The notes beneath the pieces were generated by a model that searched no databases, was not told the DNA's origin, and saw nothing but the letters and a program-made list of their open reading frames with translations. This document shows, in pieces, positions 21,735-33,560 of a stretch of 64,000 nt of DNA. The position numbers and the translations under genes were made by a program. This DNA comes from Tolypeutes matacus. Its lineage: Eukaryota; Chordata; Mammalia; Cingulata; Chlamyphoridae. The stretch covers positions 806,596 through 870,595 of the forward strand of contig JAKSZT010053766.1 in the NCBI GenBank assembly GCA_026826555.1, written 5' to 3'. Within the stretch, counting starts at the first letter, position 1. Every line of letters starts with the position of its first letter.

Positions 21735-22118
21735 TGTTTCAGTCAGGGTTTTCCAGAGAAACAGAACCAACAGAATATATGTGTATATAGTAAGAGATTT
21801 GATTTAGGGAATTTGTTCACATGATTATGGGGCTGTAAATCCAAAATCCAGATGGCAAGTCTGCTGGCTAGAAATGCTTATGGGAGTTGATGTTATAGTC
21901 TCAAGGCAGAATTTCTTCTTCTGTTTCAACTCTCAGTTCTTTATTCTTAAAACCTCCCATTGATTGGGTGTAGGCCCATCCACTGATCAAGGTCTCCTTT
22001 ACTTAAAGCCAACTGATTGCAGATGCTAATTACATCTACAAAATATCTCTATGGCAACATGACCAAAGAAATGTATACCATAACTTAGCAAAATTGACAC
22101 ACACAATTAACTATCACA
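21735..22118 (-). mobile_element. MaLR/MLT1-like solo LTR (family C)
   Basis: The plus strand starts TGTTTCAGTCAGGGTT and ends ATCACA. It is the reverse complement of the family seen at 19582-20049 (shared 'ttctgtttctctgg' end and 'tgatrgtt' start). The flanking pentamers attac and gttaa do not match, so any duplication has decayed. Confidence 0.75.
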
Positions 22119-22369
22119 GTTAATTACTTATGATGGTTCTTTGAACACTCTAATTCCCCTCTCACCTAAGACCTCAGCACTTCTTGCTTCCCTCTTTACA
22201 AGATGTTTTCTTTCAATAGGTAGAGAGACAATTTACCTTTCTACTTTTAAAAATTTTGATCTTAAACGAATGCAATGGGACAGAGGAAGTGAGTGAAAAT
22301 TTAAAAACATTTTAAATTGTGTATTTTAAAAATTATGTGGAAGAGGCACTTGATCTCTAAAAGCTGCTA

Positions 22370-22858
22370 GCATGTTTTTATTTTTGTTTTTGTTTTCTGT
22401 TTCTTTGGTAGTGAAGTTGAGGGTTTACAGAACAATCATGCATAAAATGCAGGACTCCGTTTATCACCCTACTACCAACACCTTCCATTGGCATAGAACA
22501 TTTATTACAATGGATGATAGCACATTTTTATAATTGTACATAGTATAACTTGGGATTTACTGTTTGTATAGTGTAGTTCCACGGATTTCGCTTTTAATTT
22601 TTATTTTTTACCATATATACAATCTAACAGTTCCCCTTTAAATCATATTTAGATATATATTTTGTGCTGTTAATTATATTTACAATGTTGTGCTACCATT
22701 AGCACCATCCATTAATGAAACATTTTTATCACTCCAATTAGTAACCCCACACATTTTAAGCCTTAATTTCCCTTTCCCTATCCCCACCCATCCCCAGTTA
22801 ACCTATATTCTAGATTCTGATTCTATGAATTTGTTTATTCTAATTATTTCAAATCAGT
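22370..22858 (-). mobile_element. L1 3' UTR fragment
   Basis: Inverted L1 3' region: 'gagggtttacagaacaatcatg' region near 22420-22440, 'ctactaccaacaccttccattgg' region near 22470-22492, 'aatgttgtgctaccatta' near 22685, 'gttaacctatattctagattctg' region near 22797-22819. No coding sequence. Confidence 0.75.
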
Positions 22859-22949
22859 GAAAAAAACCTAAGGAAGTTTTGGGCACAAGTTCAAGTACAT
22901 TTACAAACCAACAAATTGCTGTTGTTCCTGTGCATGATGGAGATTTGCA

Positions 22950-23155
22950 AAGACTTTGAGTCTGCTCAACCTCACCACTTACTATCTGGGTAACACAGTG
23001 TAGGTTAATCTCACTGAGCCTCAATAGCTTCATCTTTAAAATGGAGATAATTATGTACCAACCTCTTAAGTTTAAATTAAATAAAACATGTGAAATGCTT
23101 ATCATTGAGCTGGAAAATATTAAACACACAGTAAATATTACATATTATTATTAAG
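22950..23155 (+). mobile_element. MIR SINE
   Basis: Core pattern 'cactgagcctcaatagcttcatctttaaaatggagataat' (22997-23050, diverged) and the 'gctggaaaatat...taaatatt' tail. Near full length, ancient. Confidence 0.8.
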
Positions 23156-23254
23156 TAGGAAAGTATTAAATAAGAAGTTACATTTATTTGCTAATTGATT
23201 TATCATTATTTAGTGCCCAGTTGTATAGGAAAGTTTAGTGGTAAGTTGCATTAA

Positions 23255-23615
23255 TGTTTATAGATATTGAGATTCCTCCAAAGGGAAGGATTATATTTCC
23301 CTGGCCCACTGACTTCCAACTTGATCATGTGATTTATTGGCCCAGAAATATGAACAGAAATAATGTGTATCACTTTTGTGCATAAACTTGAAGAGCCAAT
23401 ACATGGCTCACCATTTCCTCTCTCCCTGTGCCATGATAATGAGCAACAAATGTAGACAGAGGCTGCTTCATCAGCTGGGTTTCTGGAAGAAAATAATGAG
23501 ATATGAAATGCTGTTCATCTCTTATAAGCAAGTTCCAAAAGCAAGAAATAGACCTTTTTGGTAAGACACAGTGATTTTGAGATCTTTTGTTACTGGAGCA
23601 TAACCTATATTTTAA
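23255..23615 (+). mobile_element. Unassigned old repeat
   Basis: Ordered blocks ('tgacttccaacttgatcatgtg' region near 23310, 'caccatttcctctctccctg' near 23410, 'gacacagtgattttgagatc' near 23564) recall a common mammalian LTR or DNA element, but I cannot name it. Confidence 0.4.
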
Positions 23616-24611
23616 AACATTTTAGTTTTGCAAATAATATCAACATTCCACCCCACACCCCAAAATGGAATTATTTTACTTAGGGCTCAGTGACTAAGTC
23701 ATTCCCAAAACAAACACAAAGAAATCTGTTTAATTTAGTGTTTGTCTTTTCCAGTGGAAGGAACAGCTCTTTTTCCAGAGACTGGATTTTAGGTTTGGCA
23801 CTAGACTGAAAGCACTTTGTGGGCTCCTGGAGCTTTGCTTTCAAGTGAATTGCAATTGTGGGTACTGATCCTTCACAACTCTGCATAGCAGGCAATTACT
23901 ACTAGTGTTTCTGAAATGGTCCCTTTCCAAAAACAACTTATGAATATAAAAATCAAAGCTAAAGTTTCATTGTTCTTTATTTGGAATACATCCCAGACAA
24001 GTGCACTGAATTTATTCATAACACATAAAAAGAAAAAGCTTAAGAAAATCTCAGTGGGAGTAGGAAAAGAATATAGGAAATTGGCATGATAATGAAAATG
24101 AAATTTTACATATCATAAGGCAAAGAAGAGACAAGTGGGGACCTTTTAATTACAAATTTTATTCCTTTGAAAATTAGACTTGTTTACTTGTAATATTTCA
24201 TGTGTTTAACCAGTTAACATCTGTCTGAGTTCAAAAAAATGTTATGTAAGTTATTTACTATTTTATGGTGAGGTTTTGTACTTTTTGGTTTAGGAACTGA
24301 ATACACAGTAGAGTCTCAAATGAGGTTCTCTGTGCAGGTATGAGCAGTTGTAAATACATTCTTGGGGAATTTGCATGAACATTTATGTGTACTAAGGATT
24401 TTTGCTATTTGATGTTTTCTTTTAGGATAGGTCACAATGATAATTTTTAGTAATGAGAAACAATTGCTTCCTAATTTACTCATTGATCAAGCAGGTTATT
24501 CGTATTAAATTCAAATATAAGTGAAGGGTACCAGTATAGAGATGTTTGAAAATGAGAGGTCTTTGAATCCCCTAGAGATTGCTTATCAGATGACAAAAGA
24601 ATGAACAATTT

Positions 24612-24770
24612 TGCATTTCATATACTTATTTTTTAAACAATTATTGAGTATCCACTATGAGTGGGGAACTGTTCCAGAAAATAAGGACACATCTGTGAAC
24701 AATATAGACTAAAATTCTTGTCTTGGTGAAACATATTTTGGAGACTATTATAAGTGAATGAGTATACCTT
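24612..24770 (+). mobile_element. L2 fragment
   Basis: 'attgagtatccactatgagtgg', 'gaactgttccagaaaat', 'acatctgtgaacaa' follow the L2 consensus order. Confidence 0.65.
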
Positions 24771-25413
24771 ATAAATAGACTTTGAATTCCTTCTTATAAT
24801 ATTCACACTTGAACTGAGGAACAGCAAGATGAAATAACTGCTTCAAAAATAACAGGTCTAAGTGTATATACTATTACACATTTATGCAGAAGTTCAATTA
24901 TTTTTACTACATGAATTCAACGTTCCACAAATGATGGGAGAGAGAAGTCTAATCTTGCCATTCCAAGGCATTTCAGTCCCTTCTGGTTTATAAAGCTAGT
25001 CCCTTAGGGATAAATATTTAGTCAAATTCAGCATTCTCCCTCCACCTCTTCGCCTGCCCTCCTACCAGGGCCTGATTGGGTGTGGTCTGGGCTTAGATAA
25101 CATTTTCTCTGGGAAAGGACATGTGTCCCTTGCTAGCTCAGTTTGCTGTTTTCATTTTGTCCACTGCTTAAGAGTCCATGTCTGATATAATTTATGTTCT
25201 TTTCTTGAGGTTAGTACAGTTAACAGTGGTTGCCTTAAGCGAGCTTGAGCATATTTCCCAGCTCAGGATAAATCCTTCAGAGCCACTGCTGGTGTTGCCT
25301 GGTTTTCTAACACTTGGAGGCATCCTTCACTTGAGAACGTTCTGTGGTGTAAAGCCTGGGGCTTCTGAGCAGGGGTCCCTTGCATTTTGGGATATTAGCC
25401 TTGAGGAGCATGG

Positions 25414-26175
25414 TGTGGCTATTTGAGATTATTTTATGATTTCCAAAAAGAGAAAGATTATGTTTGTAAATGAATCTATTCTTCTGGGTATGATACCATT
25501 TGGTTGCATTACATTCAGTTGAGGGGCCTTTGGTTAGATTACTTGAAAAGATTGCTTTAGGGCTTTTGATTATACTATGTCAGTGAGGTGTGACTCAGAT
25601 TGGGTCCCCACTCCCTTGCTGGGTCTGATATAACCAGACTCACACAGACAGACATAGAAAAAAAGGGAACTGCCATTTTTGATCCTGCTGTGTAAGATAG
25701 AGGATCGCTTAATCATGAAACCCCAAGAGGCTGGGCTCACACTGTAGCTCAGCAGGAAACTAGCCCTGCTACATGCCTGATAGCTTACAGCTGAACTTGG
25801 GAAGAGAACAGAACAGTTGAGACTGACATAGGTGGCCTGGAAAGAAACAAGCCCTATGTCTGGAGGAGAGGACTATAGGATTGCTGAGCATGAAGCTCCA
25901 GGAGGCTGGGCCCACAGAGCAGCTCAAGAGGAAAGGGTGAGCCTGGAGAAGAAGGCTGAACCCTGGGCAGAGATTGGCGGCCCTGTTACTTCACCATGTG
26001 GCAGCACACCAGGATCAACTGTTGCTGACTTTGGTGAGAAAGCATCTCTGATGGTGCCTCAGTTTGTACTTTCCATGGTCTTGGAACTTAAGCTTATTCC
26101 CCAAATAAATCCTCTTTATAAAAGCCAACCGATTTCTGGTACTTTGCATCAGCAGCACTTTGGCAAACTAAAACA
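25414..26175 (+). mobile_element. Solo LTR (family A), 762 bp, perfect 5-bp duplication
   Basis: Begins TGTGGCTATTTGAG and ends GGCAAACTAAAACA. CATGG lies at 25409-25413 and 26176-26180. A polyadenylation-type AATAAA occurs at 26104-26109 in the R/U5 part. The U3 region holds an imperfect tandem duplication (about 25698-25770 and 25874-25945), which makes this copy longer than the two minus-strand relatives. The 154-codon frame at 25832-26296 runs off the LTR end and is not a gene. Confidence 0.9.
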
Positions 26176-26180
26176 CATGG

Positions 26181-27261
26181 TGTATGTGTGTGTGTGTATA
26201 CAAGAAGCATTCTATACATTCTTGTCACTTCCGCTGGGCATTTCCTGTCGAGCTCCAAGGGCATTCTCCTTTTTGTTAGGTGGGAACTTTCCCTAGATCA
26301 TATGTTGCATCTTTCCTACTCTATGGCTTATTTCAAAACCCCTATGTTCTTTGGTCAACAGGCTCTGTTTATTATTATTTTAAAAACCTTAATAAAAATA
26401 ATAATTATTTAATTTAGAAGACCCTTCTTTCTCTAAAAAGCCCAGAATCTCACAGCTGTCGACTCTGAAAGTATTTAGTGTTAGTTTTGGAAGTCAAAAT
26501 CTGAACTTTATAGTTTTTGCTTTGGTTTGGCCTCTGCCCTCTTCTTGAAGCTAAGAATGCTTCGCTCGGTGGGTGGAGGATTTCAGGGCAGCAAGAATTA
26601 CCAGGAATAAACAATCACTAGATAACATTTCAAAACATTGTTCTCCCTCATGAGATCTTCAAAAGATATGAGAAAATAGGTGGTCCTCACCAAAAATATG
26701 ATTAGGAAAAATAATCCAGTTGTTTTAGAAACAATTGACTACATTTAAAAAACTTGGCGCTTAAGTCACTAGTTTCCTGGTTAACATATTTTTATGCACA
26801 TACTAGTTCAAATTAGAAACATACTTTTGGCCAGTAACTAAGTATATTAATATTCTGTTTTCAAATAGGTTGAAACCAATTTTAGCCTGGACAGCATGTA
26901 TAGGTTTTGACAGACATAAATATCAACACTTTTGGAAAACATATAATTCGTACCGTGGACTAGTTACCCTAAAGCGCAAAGTCTTAGTGCTATAATCTTT
27001 AACTTTATATGCATGTAAATTAACCAAAAAATTATGAAGGAAAAGATGAAAATATTGCATTAATTATTTTAAATAAGCAAAAAACCTTACTGCTCATCAA
27101 GAGTTAATTAAGAAAATTACCCAAATTTGGTTTGATTATTTAGGGCTTGAAGATAGTGATCCCAAGAAGATCCCCCCCACACCTGCCAATACTTCCTTTA
27201 CTCTATTTCTTTCATGGATATTTTCACTATTTTTAATATACCTGTGTACTATTTCTTAAGT
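26181..27261. other. No recognisable gene
   Basis: AT-rich unique-looking sequence. A short GT run occurs at 26184-26199. No exon signal or transposon could be supported. Confidence 0.45.
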
Positions 27262-27410
27262 TTCTAATTTGATATCTCCACTAGACATTGTGCTCCCGTG
27301 AAAACAAAGACCATGCTTATCTTGCTCATTACTCTACCCTACTCTGTACCCAGAATCCAGGATAATATCTGGACTTAGTAAGTTTCTATGAACATTTGTT
27401 GATGATTTTG
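27262..27410 (+). mobile_element. L2 3' end
   Basis: 'ccactagacattgtgctcccgtg' (27279-27301) and 'aacatttgttgatga' near 27391 match the L2 tail. Confidence 0.6.
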
Positions 27411-28854
27411 ACAGTAAAATTGTCCCATTAACACCCTTTTCAGAAGGAAAGTCAGTTTGGTGTAAGTTGTAATGATCCATATATATGGATTCAGACAAAG
27501 ATAAATGGGAATGTTATTAAGTCTTGGGCTTTTTAAATAGATTCTCCCTTCTTCCAAAGAGTAATATTTTCTGGGTAAAAGTCTACTTGCAAAGAAGATA
27601 CAACACACTTCTGGTATTATTATACCAATCAGATTATATTTCAGCATAATTCTTTGGGGCAACATGAAGGGTTTTTAACCCCAGGACTCAAAGTACAGGC
27701 ATAGAATTAAGCAAATATCCTAAAATTGGCCAGTTCTCTCTCTCTTTTTTTTTCCATGTACTTTATATTAAAATCTGTTTCTTCTCTTTGCTAACATTCT
27801 GATAAGCAATCCTTCAAGAGAGTCTGAAATGGAAATGACTCTCATTACCAGTGCTTTTAATAGTCAAGCAATATTTTTTCTCATTTTTTTAATGATCAAC
27901 TTTAACTATCTTTGAATTTTAAATATATGAATTACCTTCAGATTTTATGTAGCAAACATAGGAACAAGCTTATAGGAAAATTAAAACTCTTGAGATAAAT
28001 AAAAACTATGAGCTTGACATAGTCCCATTTGTTATTATTAAGGACAGAATGAAGAAGATGAAAGTAAGAAAAATCATTTGATATTCTGTTGTGTTTTCTT
28101 TTCCTTATTTCATTTCCATGATATTTTCCTCTAAATGATTTTCCTCTACTTCCCTCTCCCTCACCCCACACCATCTCAGTCTCTCCAAAATTTCTGAGGC
28201 AATAGATCATAAAGTAAAAGGGCTGAATATCAAAAATGAAAAAAAAGTGATGGCCTCATGTAGAATACCATGCTTACCACAAATAACAGTTTTAGAAACT
28301 TATTTTAAGTTTGTGTAGTAATGGAACTCAAAGTTTTAGTGGGTATCAGGCAGGCATTAACTTGATGCCAAAAGATGCATTTTATTTTGGCTCTTAAACA
28401 TATTTATTTAACCCAAAACTCAGTCATTGAGCAAATTAGTAGGTGTAGCAAAGAGTATGTGATTTGGGGCCAAGTACTTTTTTCCCCTTCTTATTTTCAG
28501 GACATTAAAAGAAGAAGGGAAGGCAGAAAAAATATTACTTTTAGCTTGCAAAAGGAGGACTGGAATTGGAATGTGGTGAAAAAGAAAACCAGCCAGTTTC
28601 TTTCAGATTTATTTAAGTGTTTAGTAGAACCTATGTACTAATGAATTACAGAATAAAGAACCTGCAAATGACATTTATCTTGTTCTTTATTAGGCACTGG
28701 AAAATATTACAAATATATTTTTGAAACTTTTTTTTCTTACACAGTTTTCTAACCAGTTGATAAAACAGTATTAGCAGACACCCAAAAGATATAACATTGA
28801 GAAAAAAATTAAGAATAAATTTAAACCATACCGCAGGAAAGAACTGCATTGTAT
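27411..28854. other. No recognisable gene
   Basis: AT-rich, with ORFs under 100 codons that lack any recognised similarity. An ORF at 28375-28641 follows a fair splice-acceptor-like tract, but I see no donor. Confidence 0.4.
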
Positions 28855-29110
28855 CAGCCAGCTATTGCCAAACCGTGTTGAATAACAGTCATGGACTATA
28901 GCTGACGTACAGCTATCTCACTCACATGACTGAAAAGTGGCTGGGGGGACTGCTGATGCTGGACTAGGCATGGCTGCAGTTGGGTTGGCTGGTTTCAGGT
29001 CTGCCTCACTTTCTCATTCATGTGGAACCAGTGGGCTTGGTCTCCTTAAGATAATTGCAGAAGCATAAGAGACAAGCCTGGATATTCAATCACATCTCAT
29101 GTCTTGAACC
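28855..29110 (+). mobile_element. Unassigned old interspersed repeat
   Basis: 'cagccagctattgccaaaccgtg', 'gctgcagttgggttggctgg' and 'ctcattcatgtgg' follow the order of a mammalian element that begins 'tagctattgctgcataacaaac'. The family is uncertain. Confidence 0.45.
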
Positions 29111-29679
29111 CAAGTAGAGATATAGTACTAAGAAGAATATTCTGCTTACCATGCCTTTATATCAAGGATATAGTAGTATATTCCCATTGCAAAGAAATGA
29201 AGACTCAGGGCTAATAGTTAATCTAACCCATGTAATGCATAAATTAATTTTAACCTAGAGTAAATGGAAGATGTTAGTCTAAAATATGATGTATTCTATT
29301 TATAATAGCAATTTGTTTAAGTATTTTAAAATACTACTTATAAAATGAGCCAGAAACATGATCTAGAAAAACTGGAACTTATAAAGTGTGAATAAAGTTT
29401 AGTCTGCTGAATTAAACTATATGTTGCTTCATTTTTCGTTATTATTCAGAAAGCCAATGTTAAAAGACTTTATTCAGGTAACTCTGGATTTATTCTCACA
29501 CAAGATTGATTACACAGAGACATTAGCCAAAAAGATCTTTGGTTAATCTCCATACCTAAATTAATTTATGCTTTTGTTTTCTTAATGAATGATTCCTGTA
29601 TTTTCATCAATGATGATTTGTGCCTTTTTTCTCTTACACTGAAGCATGAGTAATCATTTTTATAGCATTTTATTATTTG

Positions 29680-29900
29680 CTCATATCTCGTCTTCACATA
29701 ATAACCCTGTGAAGTAACTCTTCTTCTTATTCTTATTATTGAATTATTGTTGTTATTGTTTTTATATCTTACTTATTTTATTGATGAAGAAACTGGGGCT
29801 TAAGGTGATTGAATTATTTACCTGAAATGACACATGTGCTAAGTACTAAAGATCTACCTTGGAGAAATACTTTCAAAACCTCTGATCTTGAACTTGAGTT
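29680..29900 (-). mobile_element. MIR SINE
   Basis: Inverted MIR core: 'ataaccctgtgaagtaactc' near 29700, 'gatgaagaaactggggctta' near 29782, 'cctgaaatgacaca' near 29821. Confidence 0.75.
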
Positions 29901-29934
29901 TTATTTAACTTTACAGCTATTTGATCTCATATTT

Positions 29935-30070
29935 AGAATTGTAACCTAGTATAATGGCTGCCAAATGATCACTTGGGAAAACCTTGTTAAGAGTATACAT
30001 TTCTTGCTCCATGCCCTGTAATTGTTATTCTCAGTAGAGCTACGGTTGTGCTATTGAGATTCTGTTTTTT
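29935..30070 (+). mobile_element. MER5-type hAT element
   Basis: 'gatcacttgggaaaaccttgttaa' region near 29967-29990 and a second half with 'tctcagtagagctacgg' follow the MER5A consensus order. No transposase. Confidence 0.55.
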
Positions 30071-30214
30071 TAAAAACTCACTGCATTTTATGTTGTCATT
30101 TTGTTCCTTAACACCTGTTTACCACTATTTACCTAAGGTATACACACGTGGGCACACACATACACATGCACACTAGGCTAAGATTATAACATTTTTAGTC
30201 TTCAATTTTACATA

Positions 30215-30365
30215 TGCTAGTTTTCTTTTTCCCATTGGAATGTAAGATTCATGAGGGCAAGGTCCTTTTTTATCTTTTTCACTCTGAATCCCCAGCACTT
30301 TGATTAGTGAATGGTACCTGTTGGCTGCTCAATAAAAGTGTGTTGAATTAATAAATAAGTAAACT
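30215..30365 (+). mobile_element. L2 3' end
   Basis: 'ggaatgtaagattcatgagg' (30237-30256), 'gaatccccagcactttg', 'gctcaataaaagtgtgttg' match the L2 tail in order. Confidence 0.75.
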
Positions 30366-30479
30366 TCCCATTGACTTTTTGCTCTTCAATTTTTTGTTAA
30401 TTTTATATCCTCAGTAATTCTTCTATTTATTATTTCATGTATTATTACCATTATTTTAGTTTAAATTAGGAATTTTAGG

Positions 30480-30740
30480 TCAGTATAGTAGAAAGATACA
30501 GGATTTGGCATAAATAAATTTATATTCTAGACTTACCCAGCCACTTACTGGCCAGATAGATATCCAAGGCACATATCCTACATTCTCTCACTCTCAATTT
30601 TCTCATCTAAAAGTAGAATTATTGTATATCTCTTACAGGATTATTTTTAGGATCATAAAAGGTAATATATATTAAAGTGCCTTGGAAAATGTAAAATAAT
30701 ATGTAAATGTCAGTTACTATTATTATTGTTATTGTTTCTA
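30480..30740 (+). mobile_element. MIR SINE
   Basis: 'ccagccacttactggcc' near 30538, 'caattttctcatctaaaa' near 30595, 'taaagtgccttggaaaatg' near 30674: near-full-length MIR. Confidence 0.75.
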
Positions 30741-30899
30741 TGTGATTTTTCAAAAGCCACCTAAGATTTTGTTGAGTTGTAATGTACCCTGGGACAACTA
30801 CAAATTATTGGAAAACTTCACACAGGGTGAAATTTATTTGGTATTTTAGATTTTGAGGAGATGTAATTTGAAGTATATAACACATCTCCAGAGCAGAGA

Positions 30900-31100
30900 G
30901 ATATTCATTCATCCATCATTCATTAATTTCTTTATCCAACAAATATTGAGTCTCTACTTTGAACACAGCATAAAATGATAAACAAGACTAATGCAAGGCC
31001 AACACTTTGCCTAACTCCAGAAGGCACCAAATTGCTACTTGATCTTTTTCCTCATAGACTATATAGTCTAGTTGGGGGAAGAGATTGTAATAAAATACTA
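30900..31100 (+). mobile_element. L2 fragment
   Basis: 'ttcattcatccatc', 'caacaaatattgagtctctac', 'actatatagtctagttggggg' in consensus order. Confidence 0.65.
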
Positions 31101-31584
31101 TACAACTAAGAAATAAGACAAATACATATCCTATGAAAGTTAGAGATGGCAAGCCTGAGATTTACTTACAGCATTGATAAGTGGTATAAAAGAAAAGGAT
31201 AATGTCTATAAAAGAGGGTCCAAGAAAGCCTCTACATTTACATGCACAGAAAGGAAAAGACCTAAATGTACCATTTCAGTAGATGATAAGAAATGATGGT
31301 ATCTGATCCTTTCTCTTTAGTACTATTCCAAACTTAAGTGGATTGGTGCATGTGATATCATGTACACTCTGATACATGTACTGCCTTATAACATGGTAAC
31401 TGACAGTTGATAGGATTTCATGTAAACCAACAGAATTAAGGCAAAGACTGTGGAGCTCTGAGATGAGGTAAGAGGACAGAATGTGTATGTAATTTGTAAA
31501 GAACAGATGCAAGTGAAAAGGGACAGAGGAGACGTCTGATAATTGCAGACTTTCAGAAGAAGATAACAGGATTAAGTTTATAAG

Positions 31585-31760
31585 TATATAATATGTGCCA
31601 TTTGCCCATTCTTTTGTCTTATTTAATACAACAATTCTGTATGCTAAATTGTCTTATTTCCACTGTGTAGGACAGAAAACTGAGGCTCAAGGGTTTAAAA
31701 AAAGTGATGATGTTGATCCAGTTGGATAGGTAAAGAGGTAGAGGACAGATGTTGCTGGTT
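31585..31760 (-). mobile_element. MIR SINE
   Basis: Inverted core 'gacagaaaactgaggctcaagg' region near 31671-31692, diverged elsewhere. Confidence 0.65.
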
Positions 31761-32949
31761 CCTTTTTACAATATTGAGAAGTTTGGTGGAGTTTTATAAA
31801 TACTTTGGTGGCTAATATTAATAAAAATAATTATATCTTAAGTATACTTGGCAAAAGTCAGCTTTTGTGCTCAAATAATAGAAATTGAAAGTTAGTTGTG
31901 CTGTTAGATAAGTTATATCCATTTTATGATTCATAGACATTACGATTTTGAAAAATGGTTGCTAGTTGATCCTACTACTGCAGTGGCCCCTGTGTTTATG
32001 GATCCTTGAAGTTCTAAAGAAGTCCTAGCGGAGAAGGGAGTGAGCAGATGGAGTGCCTAGTTGTCCACTTTGACTTCAATCTGATTTTCTTAAGTCAACT
32101 AATTTTTGTTTCACCAGTTATTGTTTTGTAAATGTATTTGATAAAAATAAGCCTAAAATTGACTGAGACTTATATTCTATTAACTTTCCTAAAATAATTC
32201 CAAAAAATAGTATAGCATTATTAATAAATTTCAAAGCCACAGTGTTCAGAATTGCCATTCAAAATGTCATTTCAACAGACATCATTTAAGATCAATCAAC
32301 AAACTTTTGGTCCACATAACAGAAAATTGAAGCAAAAACCAAAATGTAACTTTAATTTTAAAAATCTCATTTTATTCCAAAGCTTTCTTGCTTTGCCCTT
32401 GATACTGTCCTCCCATTTGTGCATATAAATTATCACCAATAATTTTAAATGGAAATCATACCTCCTCCTAAGAATAGTATCTCTTAACACAGCATGCTAT
32501 GGTTTAGCAGTTTTCACCAACATTGTCCTTCTAGCATTTTAATCAAACATTTACTTAGATTTTTCTGACAATGTAATAATATTACCTTCTATGAGAGAAA
32601 AGATTTTGATTTAGGCTTTTTCCCTTTATGACTAAAAATAAATAGTGATAATTCTGAGAAACTAAAACAATTTATAATCTTAGAATGCTCATTTTATCAA
32701 AAAGACTCAAAAAAGATTAAGGATGTTAACTGCTAATAGAAAAAAGTATTCAATACAAAATTCTTTACAGACAAGGATGAGTTAAAATGTTTTTTAAAGT
32801 TCAGAATAAAATCAGTTTCACTGTTACTTTCAACCAGCTACCCACATCCTGACCTTCATTATCTTTGCTAATTTAAATGTTCTGGAACACTGCTGTCTAG
32901 GTTGGACATACTGATGAATTTGTTTCCTAATTCCTCTATATTCACACCT
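31761..32949. other. No recognisable gene
   Basis: AT-rich unique-looking DNA with short ORFs only. Confidence 0.45.
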
Positions 32950-33560
32950 TCACCCTGTAATTCATTAATTCATTCTATAAATGTAGTACTGACTGAGTAA
33001 CCTCTCTGGACTAGGTACAATTTTGGCCACTGAAAACACATCATTGAAAAAGAAAAAACAAAACCGCTGCCTTTATGGGTAACCCTCAAGTAGGAGCTGG
33101 ACTCTTGATCTAGACCTCCTGGTGTGAGCCCAGTGTGGACAGGGCTTGCTTTCACCTGTTAAAAAAGGAAAGGCAGTATTTACTTTAGGGTATATGAGGA
33201 TCAAACTATTTGGCACATGTAAAAACATTGATAACAGTCCCTGGTTCATACTGGGGGCTTGATAAGTTAGATATTATTACTAATTAAATGAATAAATATA
33301 AACTATTATTTTATATGAAGATAATGCTACAAAGAAAAATGAAATAGTTAGGGCCTCAGGAGTGACTGGAATCAGGGCGAGTTGCTTTGCATAGATAGGC
33401 TGGTCAGGATGTTTCTCTGAGGAAGTGATGTTTGACCTGTCCTGAATGAAATACGGGAGTGAGTCTGATAGGGAATCAGTGATTATATTAAACTAGAGGC
33501 TAGATGCCAGAAGAGACTTGAATCTCTGTGTGATGAGCGGACTCCTACATAATTTTTCCT
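32950..33560 (+). mobile_element. L2 split by a MIR (MIR at about 33088-33290)
   Basis: L2-type sequence at 32950-33085 ('ttcattaattcattctataaatg', 'ggcactgaaaacaca'-like) and again at 33340-33560 ('ggatgtttctctgaggaagtgatg' region near 33408, 'gacctgtcctgaatgaaat' near 33434). Between them is MIR-type sequence with 'tgaggatcaaactatttggcacatg'. All are ancient and boundaries are approximate. Confidence 0.55.

Noticed and set aside
25832..26296. 154-codon ORF
   Set aside because: It lies mostly inside a solo LTR, crosses its end and has no recognised domain.
28375..28641. 88-codon ORF after an acceptor-like tract
   Set aside because: No donor site, no similarity and composition like surrounding AT-rich DNA.
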